A DNA stretch of 64,000 nucleotides from Flagellimonas aequoris. Lineage in GTDB: Bacteria; Bacteroidota; Bacteroidia; Flavobacteriales; Flavobacteriaceae. Positions within the stretch are counted from its first letter, which is position 1; each line of letters starts with the position of its first letter. Under the pieces are notes generated by a model. The model saw only the letters and a list, made by a program, of their open reading frames with translations, made no database searches and was not told where the DNA came from. Below, in pieces: positions 27,232-35,472 of this stretch. The translations under genes and the position numbers were made by a program. The stretch is taken from NCBI RefSeq assembly GCF_003584165.1, contig NZ_QXFJ01000011.1:1-64000 (forward strand), read 5' to 3'.

Positions 27232-28427
27232 TGAAACCTGCTAATTAACTCATTACATATAGTACTGCCAATTTGCAATGATGATGTTGCTGCTGGCGAC
27301 GGAGCATTTATTACATGAACTGCGTTTTGAGAATACTCAATCAGGAAATCATCGGCTAGTTTTCCATTGTCAAAACAAATTTGAGCCCTAATCCCGGAAT
27401 TGCCAACTTCCAAATCTTCCGCATTAATCTCGGGTATGAGTCTCCGCAGCGATTTGACAAATGCCTTTTTGGAGAAGGACCTGTACATTTCAAAAATTCC
27501 AACTTTCCAGTATCGTAAGGCCAATCTTAAAAAACCCCTGTAAAAAACACTTTCGGCCAATTCTTGAAAATTAACTTCAAATTTACCATATCCTTCTCGC
27601 CCAAGGGCCAAAACCGCATTAGGGCCCGCATCTATCTCCCCATTGATTCTACGGGTAAAATGAACTCCAAGAAATGGGAATTTGGGGTTTGGTACTGGAT
27701 ACACCAAATTTTTTACCAGATATCTTTTATTTTTCTTGAGCATGAAGTATTCTCCTTTGAATGGTACAATCTTTGCCCTAAGCTTTACTCCATTCATTTT
27801 CGCTATTTTATCTGAATAAAGTCCTGCGCAATTCACCATATACTTACTTACAATACTGTTATTCCCAAAATCAAGTATAAGTTTTTTGTTTCCTGATATT
27901 TTTTCAAGAGCATTTCCGAAGAAAAAACGAGTACCCATTTTCTCAAGGCATTCCTTTAATTTATTGGCTACTTGACCATAATCCACTATTCCGGCTTGGG
28001 GTACAAAAACAGCTTTGGTCCCCCTTACATGCGGTTCAATGACCATAATTTCTGCCGAATTCAGGATTTTTAGTCCCTCCAAGCCATTTTCAACTCCTCT
28101 TTGATAAATGGTGTTCAACCCCTCCTCTTCTTTGGCATCCGTGGCCACAATTAATTTGCCGCATATATCAAAATCAATACCATGTTCCCTACAAAATTGG
28201 ACAAGTAGGTCATACCCTTGTCTGCAATTTTTTGCCTTGGCACTTCCAGGCTTGTAATATATCCCCGAATGTATAACACCGCTATTTCTACCTGTTTGGT
28301 GTTTCGCTATGTCTTTTTCCTTTTCAATAATAGCAAGTTGTAGTCCGGGTTGTGCTTTCTTAAGGAAGTATCCAACCGAAAGTCCAACAATTCCACCACC
28401 AACGATTGTCACATCATATTCCATCAT
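27228..28427 (-). CDS. lhgO: L-2-hydroxyglutarate oxidase family FAD enzyme
   Basis: A 399-residue DAO-family flavoprotein. It has the GGGIVGLSVGYFL dinucleotide motif at residues 10-22, KHQTGRNSGVIHSGIYY, and the C-terminal SGIRAQ plus NAPSPAATSSLQIG segment typical of LhgO/L2HGDH. The enzyme oxidises 2-hydroxyglutarate to 2-oxoglutarate and gives electrons to the quinone pool at the membrane. It is locked inside the polysaccharide operon, overlapping both neighbours by 4 bp, which is unusual for a metabolic repair enzyme. A role in removing 2-hydroxyglutarate made by the WbpB-type sugar dehydrogenases is the best inference. Confidence 0.88.
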   Translation of the reverse strand: MMEYDVTIVGGGIVGLSVGYFLKKAQPGLQLAIIEKEKDIAKHQTGRNSGVIHSGIYYKPGSAKAKNCRQGYDLLVQFCREHGIDFDICGKLIVATDAKEEEGLNTIYQRGVENGLEGLKILNSAEIMVIEPHVRGTKAVFVPQAGIVDYGQVANKLKECLEKMGTRFFFGNALEKISGNKKLILDFGNNSIVSKYMVNCAGLYSDKIAKMNGVKLRAKIVPFKGEYFMLKKNKRYLVKNLVYPVPNPKFPFLGVHFTRRINGEIDAGPNAVLALGREGYGKFEVNFQELAESVFYRGFLRLALRYWKVGIFEMYRSFSKKAFVKSLRRLIPEINAEDLEVGNSGIRAQICFDNGKLADDFLIEYSQNAVHVINAPSPAATSSLQIGSTICNELISRFQ

Positions 28428-29521
28428 TCAAAAAAGGCTTTGATAGCATTCGCTACTTGCCAAGCGTCCTCTTTGGTCAGATGTTCCCCCATCGGCAAAC
28501 TCAGTAGTTCTGCATCGTTGTTATATGCGAAATAGGTGCTACAATCTTGTTTTAAATAATTATAGGCTTCCAGTTTTGGAAGGGCAATTGGGTAATGAAC
28601 ACCTGTTTGAATGCCGTGTTCGTTTAGATAATTTGCCAGCTCATCCCGTAACTTTGTTCGGATTACAAAAACATGATAGACTTGTTTTGCCCATTCCTCT
28701 CTTTTTGGTAATGAAATTTCCTTTACCCCTAATAGGCTCGACAGATAAAAATCAGCTATCTCGATACGTTTATTGGTCCAATTGTCCAAGTATTTCAACT
28801 TTACATTGAGAATAGCTGCCTGCAAATTATCTAGCCTACTATTTCTACCTTCAAATTGGTGATTGTATTTTTCAATTCTTCCGTGATTCGCTATCATCCT
28901 ACATTTGGTGGCAAGCTCACTGCTATTAGTCAATATGGCACCACCATCACCATATGCGCCAAGGTTTTTTCCGGGATAAAAACTAAAGGCACCAATAGTT
29001 CCGATTGCCCCTACTCTTGTGCCTTTGTATTCAGCACCATGCGCTTGCGCACAATCTTCAATGATAAATAGGCCATGTTCATCAGCAATTTCCTTTAAAC
29101 CGTCCATATCACAGGGATGCCCATAAAGGTGTACTGCAATAACAGCTCTTGTATTCTTGGTCAGTACACTCACCACGCTTTTTAAATCAATAGTGTAATT
29201 GTGTGGGTCACAATCACAGAAGACGACTTTATGTCCAGCTCTTGTAACAGCTTCCGAGCTTGCCACAAAACTGTTAGCGGGAACAATGATTTCTGAATTG
29301 TTTGGAAGACCCAAAGCCTCTATTGCAATCTCAAGTGCATCTGTTCCATTTGCCACACCTATACAATAATTGGCATCCTGATAGGATGCAAAGTCCTTTT
29401 CAAGTTGTTTTATTTGTTCCCCTCCAATAAAAGTTGCCTTTTCAATAACATTGTGAATAGCTGCATCCACCTCAACTTTGATTTGGGAATATTGACTTTT
29501 AAGATCGAGAAACTTTATCAT
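28424..29521 (-). CDS. DegT/DnrJ/EryC1/StrS aminotransferase for a nucleotide sugar
   Basis: A 365-residue PLP-dependent sugar aminotransferase. The PLP-lysine lies in FSFYPGKNLGAYGDGGAI, with GVANGTDALEIA and IEDCAQAHGA as cofactor contacts, and GVHYPIALP near the C-terminus. It resembles QdtB/FdtB and WbpE-type enzymes that aminate 3-keto sugars from glutamate, releasing 2-oxoglutarate. Together with the Gfo/Idh/MocA dehydrogenase at 30254 and the formyltransferase at 29518 it predicts an N-formylated 3-amino sugar. It overlaps both adjacent genes by 4 bp. Confidence 0.9.
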   Translation of the reverse strand: MIKFLDLKSQYSQIKVEVDAAIHNVIEKATFIGGEQIKQLEKDFASYQDANYCIGVANGTDALEIAIEALGLPNNSEIIVPANSFVASSEAVTRAGHKVVFCDCDPHNYTIDLKSVVSVLTKNTRAVIAVHLYGHPCDMDGLKEIADEHGLFIIEDCAQAHGAEYKGTRVGAIGTIGAFSFYPGKNLGAYGDGGAILTNSSELATKCRMIANHGRIEKYNHQFEGRNSRLDNLQAAILNVKLKYLDNWTNKRIEIADFYLSSLLGVKEISLPKREEWAKQVYHVFVIRTKLRDELANYLNEHGIQTGVHYPIALPKLEAYNYLKQDCSTYFAYNNDAELLSLPMGEHLTKEDAWQVANAIKAFFE

Positions 29522-30252
29522 ATGGTTTTTGTAAAATATATTTTTTGATCACCTATTTGTGTATAAGGTGGTTCAAAGCCCGGAAAGTATGTTGCCCTTA
29601 TATGACTTCGTATCTTTTCAGAATTCCAGTTCAAATCTATTCTTTTAATATCTTCAATCTCTTTTCTAAAATGCAGCGTAGTTCCTCTTTCTGACATAAG
29701 CGCTTTTTGAGGGGTGCATTTGTACTCATTATCCAAAATTTTTGGCAAAGATTCTTGAAATAGTTCTATGGAGGCCTTGAAAGTCTTTTCATATAGTTGA
29801 TCAACCCATATTCCTTGCTCTATGGGAAATCTTTTTTCAAATAAAATATCGCCTGAATCTATTCCCTCATCCAATCTGTGCAGGGTTGTACCAAATTCTG
29901 TTTTTCCGTCAATGATTGCAAATGAAAACTGGTTGCAGCCTCTATATTCAGGCAATGGTGCCATATGGAGATTGATAGTAATATCCTTGGCCTTATTTAT
30001 GTGCTCTTTTTTTAAAATTAAATGGTATTGCACTGAAATTGCAATATGGACTTCTTCTTTAAGGGCCAAAAAAGCATCCAAATCACTTAATATGCGTATT
30101 TGGGACTTTTGGGCAAGAGCTTTAATGTTCTCTCCTCTATTGTTTGTTAAAACACCCAGAATGTTATAATCTAATTCTTTGGCATTTTCAACCAAATATT
30201 CCAAACATTCATATCCGATTTGTTTTGAGCCTAAAAAAACTATGTTCTTCAT
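29518..30252 (-). CDS. Sugar N-formyltransferase (methionyl-tRNA formyltransferase fold)
   Basis: A 244-residue N10-formyltetrahydrofolate-dependent transferase. The catalytic triad of the fold is visible: Asn and His in NLHMAPLPEYRG and Asp in EGIDSGDIL. It lacks the C-terminal tRNA-binding domain of Fmt, which fits the sugar-modifying VioF/QdtF/FdtF group. It would formylate the amine installed by the adjacent aminotransferase. The gap to the upstream dehydrogenase gene is 1 bp and the downstream overlap 4 bp. Confidence 0.87.
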   Translation of the reverse strand: MKNIVFLGSKQIGYECLEYLVENAKELDYNILGVLTNNRGENIKALAQKSQIRILSDLDAFLALKEEVHIAISVQYHLILKKEHINKAKDITINLHMAPLPEYRGCNQFSFAIIDGKTEFGTTLHRLDEGIDSGDILFEKRFPIEQGIWVDQLYEKTFKASIELFQESLPKILDNEYKCTPQKALMSERGTTLHFRKEIEDIKRIDLNWNSEKIRSHIRATYFPGFEPPYTQIGDQKIYFTKTI

Positions 30253-30253
30253 C

Positions 30254-31279
30254 TCATTTCAGTGCTTTATTACGATTTGGCATTTTATTGTAGATTTTAT
30301 CAATAATCTCAACTGTTTTAAGGCCTTCAAAACCGTTGGCAGAAATAACCCCGTCATTTGTAAGTACCTCAACCACATTTGCATAGACCTTATCATGATT
30401 AGACATGGATCCTTGATATTGTCCATAGTTGTTTGCGGAGTTTCCTTCAGGCAAGTTATCTATGACCACTCCATCAATATTTTGATACTCCAGCTCATTT
30501 AGGTATTGACCACCTATTTTCACAGTACCCCTTTCACCAAAAATAGTTAGGGAGCCTTCCATATTCTTACCAAAACTATTAACCGTATAATTAATTGTTC
30601 CTATGGCCCCGTTATAAAATTCCAATGCAATAACACCATTGTCATCAAACTCCGCAATACCTTGATGATTGAAATTACCCCCAAAAGCTTCTACATTTTT
30701 AACGTCGCCTATCATCCAATATAGCAAGTCAATAAAATGACTGAACTGGGTGTACAGTGTCCCGCCATCCAACTCCAAGGTTCCTTTCCAAGAATTGTTG
30801 TAATAATCTTCGTTCCGATTCCAAAAACAGCTTAACTGTACAGATAGTATATTTCCCAATTTTCCTGAATCAATCAAGCGTTTTATGGCTTCAACAGGTG
30901 GATTAAATCGGTTTTGTTTTACGATCATCAACCTTTTGTTGGCACTCTCTGCGGCTTTGATCATTTCGCCACAATCATAAACACTTGTGGCCATAGGCTT
31001 TTCACAAAGCACGTGCATTCCACTCCTTAATACTTTTATGGAGTGTTCTGCATGTAGACCGTTTGGCGAGCATATGGCTACAAGGTCTATCTCTTTTTCA
31101 TTTGCGAACATGTCCTCAAGGGATGAGTAGGCAGTAGCTCCATATTCTTTTGCTAATGCTTCGGACTTTTCCACATCCACATCACAAACAGCCTTTAGGA
31201 TTCCGTTGTTGGCAATATGTTTGGCATGCCTGTTTCCAATCCGGCCACACCCCACTATGGCAAATTTCAATAATTTCAT
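30254..31279 (-). CDS. Gfo/Idh/MocA nucleotide-sugar dehydrogenase
   Basis: A 341-residue oxidoreductase with N-terminal Rossmann motif GCGRIGNRH (residues 10-18), SPNGLHAEHS and the family signature CEKPMA, followed by the alpha/beta substrate domain. It resembles WlbA/WbpB-type enzymes oxidising C3 of a UDP-sugar. It opens the group dehydrogenase-formyltransferase-aminotransferase-LhgO and has its own TACCTTTG promoter box, diverging from the ankyrin gene. It is a second enzyme of this type, clearly different from the one at 47161. Confidence 0.88.
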   Translation of the reverse strand: MKLLKFAIVGCGRIGNRHAKHIANNGILKAVCDVDVEKSEALAKEYGATAYSSLEDMFANEKEIDLVAICSPNGLHAEHSIKVLRSGMHVLCEKPMATSVYDCGEMIKAAESANKRLMIVKQNRFNPPVEAIKRLIDSGKLGNILSVQLSCFWNRNEDYYNNSWKGTLELDGGTLYTQFSHFIDLLYWMIGDVKNVEAFGGNFNHQGIAEFDDNGVIALEFYNGAIGTINYTVNSFGKNMEGSLTIFGERGTVKIGGQYLNELEYQNIDGVVIDNLPEGNSANNYGQYQGSMSNHDKVYANVVEVLTNDGVISANGFEGLKTVEIIDKIYNKMPNRNKALK

Positions 31280-31297
31280 AATTTATTTTATGTTGGA

Positions 31298-31305
31298 CAA
31301 AGGTA
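31298..31305 (-). promoter_or_regulatory. Likely promoter -7 box for the formamido-sugar sub-operon
   Basis: TACCTTTG on the minus strand fits TAnnTTTG, 18 bp upstream of the dehydrogenase ATG at 31279, in the only divergent gap inside the locus. It suggests that genes 31279 to 23611 form their own transcription unit. A clean -33 element is not seen. Confidence 0.5.
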
Positions 31306-31360
31306 GTTTTATTTATAAAAATAAACTTACAATTGATAAATGCTATATTCGCATTTAAAA

Positions 31361-31777
31361 ATGAATCACGACATTGCTTTTTGGAAAGCCTGCGAAAGAG
31401 GAGACCAACAAACCATTGTGCGTGTTTTGCCCCAAATAAAACATGTTGACATTGCGAATGAAAAAGGCTGGACAGGTCTTATCATGGCGGTGTTCAATGA
31501 ACATTATCAAGTGGCGAAATTCTTGGTGGCAAATGGGGCCAATGTAAATGCAACCAACCTCAAGGGTACCACGGTGTTTATGTATGCCAAGACCCCGGTA
31601 TTGGTATCTAGAGATACCAAAATATTGGATTGGTTGCTAAATATGGGAGCAAATATCAATGCAAAGGACAAAAAAGCTTCTTTGACCGTTTTGGACTATG
31701 TAAAGCAGCAAAATGCACTTTGGTTGGAAAAATGGCTAAGACAAAAAGGGGCGAAATTGGCAAGTGAACTTGAATAA
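31361..31777 (+). CDS. Ankyrin repeat protein
   Basis: A 138-residue soluble protein with about three ankyrin repeats (AFWKACERGDQQTI; KGWTGLIMAVFNEHYQVAKFLVANGANVNA; TKILDWLLNMGANINAKD). I chose the ATG at 31361 (MNHDIAFW) since the upstream residues from 31340 are not repeat-like. There is no signal peptide, so it is likely a cytoplasmic protein-protein interaction module. It is the only rightward gene in a 35-kb leftward locus and ends 10 bp from the convergent ligase gene. Confidence 0.88.
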   Translation: MNHDIAFWKACERGDQQTIVRVLPQIKHVDIANEKGWTGLIMAVFNEHYQVAKFLVANGANVNATNLKGTTVFMYAKTPVLVSRDTKILDWLLNMGANINAKDKKASLTVLDYVKQQNALWLEKWLRQKGAKLASELE

Positions 31778-31787
31778 TCCAATACGT

Positions 31788-33176
31788 CTAAGGAACTTTT
31801 GAGATTACGGCCCTGAACTTACCATTCTTGTTTCTTGGGATTTCCTTTAATTGATTGAACTGTACGGATACTTCACCTACCTGGCTGCAGAGTCTTTTTT
31901 TCATCTCCTCTTCCTCAAGCCTTGAAAAACCGTCCTCTACAACAACATTTATGGTGTAATCTTCTGTGGTGTTTTGTATGAGTTGGGCCACCACAAGTTT
32001 TGGAATATCAACAAATAGGCCATGAAAGCGTACCATTTTACGGCCATCCTTAGCTGTTACAACATCTTCTGTCCTACCTTCTATTTCATCAATTTTGGGC
32101 ATGTGGAGACCGGATACAGTCTCTTGGTTCTTTGATAACTTTACCCTATCTCCAATCCTGTAGCGGATTAGAGGTTGGTCAAAATTTAATAATCCGGTTG
32201 AAATGACCTCTCCTGCATCTCCATGGGCAACATCCTTTCCTTCATCATCCACCACTTCCATAATCCCCGTGTCTGGGCTAAAAAGCAATTCTCCATGGCT
32301 GTTCTCGGATATCAACCCGCAAGACTCCACTCCACTGTATGCGTCATATACTTTGCAGTTGTAAACTCTTTCCATGGTTGACCGCATTTCCTGTGTCAGT
32401 TTTTCACTTGAGGTCAAAACCGCTTTAAGTTTTGGTGCTTGCAGTTCTTTTTTTTCTATAAATTCGGCCAATAGGTAGTTGCTCATGGCATACCCTACCA
32501 TGTAGTCCAGTTGGCTGTCCTTGATTCCTTTCAAGTAGTTGGATGCAGTTTCTGGTGATAGGTGATATGCTGAAAAATAGACCTGTTTTTCAGCATAATT
32601 TTTACGGAAATAAGGTGGTTTTGCATCGGCATCCGGCAGAATTCTTCTTCCCCCTATCATTCCCCTACTCATGGTGTGGTCCACTCCGGCCCAATTTCGT
32701 ATACGGGCCTCATAAGCTGCACTCCATATCTGATGTGCCTCTTTGGTGAAAAATGCTTTGATAGGTGTTCCTGTACTACCACTACTGGACAGAAAAGTTC
32801 CTTTTTTACGCTTTGTGGAGAGCAATGTAGTGGTGCCATATTTTCTAAGTTCCTCTTTTTCAAGGCATGGAAGCTTCTTTAAATCCTCTATCTCAAACTT
32901 TTTAAAATCTTCGGGGCCAAACCCATGTTCGGCATAAAGCTTCTTATAATATGGTACTGTATCAAAGGCATGAGCCAATAACTTTCTTAGTTCTTTGGTC
33001 TGGTATTCCCGCCATTGATCCTTGGTGAACTTTTCCCTCCTTTTAAATTCATTTACGTGCGTTTTAAAAACCCCTCCAAGTCTTCTGCTTTTCCAATAGA
33101 AGCCATAAGCCGAAATGAGAAGGTTTTGAATAAATACAGGGGATTTTTTGTAGGCCGTTTGTATTTTATTTTTCAT
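31788..33176 (-). CDS. Phenylacetate-CoA ligase-like (CapK/PaaK) adenylate-forming enzyme
   Basis: A 462-residue member of the PaaK/CapK branch of adenylate-forming enzymes. It shows SSSGSTGTPIKAF (ATP-phosphate loop), YDAYSGVESCGLISE (aromatic/adenine motif) and a C-terminal lid with RNKNGKFRAVIS. CapK-like proteins are common in capsule and O-antigen loci and may activate an acid for attachment to the glycan, but the substrate is unknown. The N-terminus is the usual 60-residue basic helical part of this subgroup. It is separated from the next upstream gene by 57 bp. Confidence 0.85.
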   Translation of the reverse strand: MKNKIQTAYKKSPVFIQNLLISAYGFYWKSRRLGGVFKTHVNEFKRREKFTKDQWREYQTKELRKLLAHAFDTVPYYKKLYAEHGFGPEDFKKFEIEDLKKLPCLEKEELRKYGTTTLLSTKRKKGTFLSSSGSTGTPIKAFFTKEAHQIWSAAYEARIRNWAGVDHTMSRGMIGGRRILPDADAKPPYFRKNYAEKQVYFSAYHLSPETASNYLKGIKDSQLDYMVGYAMSNYLLAEFIEKKELQAPKLKAVLTSSEKLTQEMRSTMERVYNCKVYDAYSGVESCGLISENSHGELLFSPDTGIMEVVDDEGKDVAHGDAGEVISTGLLNFDQPLIRYRIGDRVKLSKNQETVSGLHMPKIDEIEGRTEDVVTAKDGRKMVRFHGLFVDIPKLVVAQLIQNTTEDYTINVVVEDGFSRLEEEEMKKRLCSQVGEVSVQFNQLKEIPRNKNGKFRAVISKVP

Positions 33177-33233
33177 GTATTAAAAATCTTGTTGGAGAGC
33201 CTTAATTATTTATCCAAATCAATCAAAAACGGT

Positions 33234-34313
33234 TCAATTACTCAATAATTCTTTTAAAATCGTTTCTCGAGTATTACCATTACCATAAAGGTTTATATCA
33301 AAATTCATCGTATTTGTGACTACTTTATGATAAGCCTCTAGAATTTTATTCTCATCAGACCCTGTTAAAAAGTTTACATTAATTTCAACGAGTTCTATCC
33401 ACTCTGTTTCCTCTCGTACTGTAATACAAGGTTTCTTAAAAAAATAAGCTTCTTTCTGCACCCCACCACTATCGGTAACCACCATACAACAATTGGATAA
33501 CAACCAAACCATTTCCAAATAACCCACAGGGTTAATTATTTTGATCTGGGGGCTTAACTCAATATCATATTTTTCAATATAATGTTTGGTCCTAGGGTGT
33601 AGGGGAAGGACCACCTGTTTTTGTGAAGCGATCTTCGAGAGTGCGGAAAATATATTTTTAAGTTTTTCCTTGGAGTCCGTATTCTCCGCTCTATGAATAG
33701 TTGATAATACAAAATTCGTGCCGAGCACTTCTCTTGGCTGAACAGCATAGTTGCTATAAACCTTAGCTGCATCCAACATGATGTCACCTGTTTTTACGAT
33801 TTTAATGTGCATGTTTTCAAAACCTTCAGCGGTAAGATTTTCCATGGCCGTGTCCGTTGGACAAAAAAGAACATCGCTAATTCTATCTGTCAAAATTCTA
33901 TTAACCTCTTCGGGCATATGCATATTAAAAGATCTTAACCCAGCTTCAACATGTGCTACTTTAATATGTATTTTTTTTGCGGCCAATGCCCCTGCTATGG
34001 TAGAATTCGTGTCTCCATAAACCAAAACCCAATCCGGTTTCTCCTTGATTAACACTTTTTCTATTTTTTCCAACATTTGTCCTGTCATTGCTCCATGGGT
34101 CAAAGAATTAATTCCTAAGTCATAATCTGGTTTTGGTATTCCCATTTGATTAAAAAAAATGTCGCTCATGTTAGCATCAAAATGTTGCCCAGTATGAATG
34201 ATAATTTCCGAGATTTTTCCTTTGCCCTCTTCATTATGGTCTTTTATGGCCTTGCTTACCATCGCCGCTTTAACAAATTGAGGTCTAGCTCCTATAATAG
34301 TAACGATTTTCAT
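33234..34313 (-). CDS. UDP-N-acetylglucosamine 2-epimerase family (WecB/WbpI-like)
   Basis: A 359-residue GT-B-fold hydrolysing/non-hydrolysing UDP-HexNAc 2-epimerase. It has IGARPQFVKAAMV at the N-terminus, IHTGQHFD, VYGDTNSTIAGALAA, HVEAGLRSF, and VTDSGGVQKEAYFF. In this locus, which also encodes WbpB/E/D and WbpG homologues, the closest functional model is WbpI, which turns UDP-GlcNAc(3NAc)A into the manno epimer. A simple WecB role (UDP-ManNAc) cannot be excluded. Confidence 0.9.
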   Translation of the reverse strand: MKIVTIIGARPQFVKAAMVSKAIKDHNEEGKGKISEIIIHTGQHFDANMSDIFFNQMGIPKPDYDLGINSLTHGAMTGQMLEKIEKVLIKEKPDWVLVYGDTNSTIAGALAAKKIHIKVAHVEAGLRSFNMHMPEEVNRILTDRISDVLFCPTDTAMENLTAEGFENMHIKIVKTGDIMLDAAKVYSNYAVQPREVLGTNFVLSTIHRAENTDSKEKLKNIFSALSKIASQKQVVLPLHPRTKHYIEKYDIELSPQIKIINPVGYLEMVWLLSNCCMVVTDSGGVQKEAYFFKKPCITVREETEWIELVEINVNFLTGSDENKILEAYHKVVTNTMNFDINLYGNGNTRETILKELLSN

Positions 34314-34328
34314 AGTGACAGTGTGCTC

Positions 34329-35444
34329 TTATTCATCTAGTAATTTAGCATACAACGCTAACAATTTTTTTTTCTCAATTGACCAATTATAAACTTCTTC
34401 AACCGCTTTTCTGGCATTTTCCCCCATTTGTTTTGCTTCTTTTGGATTGTTTTTGATTTTTTTTATCGCTTCTGCTACCTCAATGGGATTTTCAGGGTCA
34501 ACACTGATGCCACACGCGTACTTATCTGTTATCTCCTTCCAATATTCAAAATTCGACATGATTACAGGCAAAGAAGCGGACATGTACTCGAATAATTTAT
34601 TGGGTTGAGAATTTATATGGTTTGGGTAGGCTTGAAACAAAACCAATCCAGCCAAGGACCTAGACATTACCTCTCCCACTTTTTCCCTGCTGGAGAAACC
34701 ATGGTCTATTACATTGTTCCATCCGGCCAATTCCATTGTTTCCTCTTTAAGCCCTGAATTTGGAAACTCTCCACATATATTCAACTTTGTATCACCAAAT
34801 TCCAATGCCTGGACCATTTCAATTATTCCCCGGACCCTTAAAATCCCGCCAACATAACAAACCTCATTCTTCTTACTTGAGTAGTCTTCTTTTTGTGCTG
34901 CCAACTCGTTCAAAATCGGAAAATTATTAATAACCCATGTATTGTCATTAAGTTTTCTAAATCTTTTACCTATGTGTGGTGTGGCTGTTATCAATGCAGA
35001 AAACCTTTTGGCTCCAAAATTTTCAAACTTCTCCAGAAAAAATTCCATTGTTTTTCTTTTGAACTTACTCTTGTGTTTTTGAACAAAAAGCTGACGTGGC
35101 AGGTCCTCATGGATGTCATAAATTACCTTCTTTCCTTTTAATCTTAAAATCAATCCAATAATGATCAGTTCTGGATCGTGAAAATGATAAAGGTCGGCAT
35201 TTAACTGTATCGCTTTTCGAAGAATTCTGAATGGTGTTATAAAAACCCTAACCAACTTGTTCTTTGGCGCTTTAATTCCATGAATATGAATTTTATCAAC
35301 ACTTTCTTCTGCTTCCCCGTCAGCAACAATCAAATCAACTCTATAGCCTTGGTCAGCCAAGGAAGAACATTCTTTTCGAAATATTCTGGTATCGTATCTG
35401 GGATGTGGTGAAGTAAAATGACATATTTTTTTTGAGGTAATCAT
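34329..35444 (-). CDS. Glycosyltransferase family 4
   Basis: A 371-residue GT-B glycosyltransferase with an N-terminal acceptor half (KICHFTSPHPRYDTRIFRKE) and donor half featuring YVGGILRVRG and SQPNKLFEYMSASLPVIMS, where the acidic EYM element replaces the usual E-x7-E. It probably adds one sugar of the repeat unit. It lies 15 bp upstream of the epimerase gene, in the same direction. Specificity unknown. Confidence 0.88.
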   Translation of the reverse strand: MITSKKICHFTSPHPRYDTRIFRKECSSLADQGYRVDLIVADGEAEESVDKIHIHGIKAPKNKLVRVFITPFRILRKAIQLNADLYHFHDPELIIIGLILRLKGKKVIYDIHEDLPRQLFVQKHKSKFKRKTMEFFLEKFENFGAKRFSALITATPHIGKRFRKLNDNTWVINNFPILNELAAQKEDYSSKKNEVCYVGGILRVRGIIEMVQALEFGDTKLNICGEFPNSGLKEETMELAGWNNVIDHGFSSREKVGEVMSRSLAGLVLFQAYPNHINSQPNKLFEYMSASLPVIMSNFEYWKEITDKYACGISVDPENPIEVAEAIKKIKNNPKEAKQMGENARKAVEEVYNWSIEKKKLLALYAKLLDE

Positions 35445-35472
35445 AGTAATCGTGGCATATTAAGATTATCTT

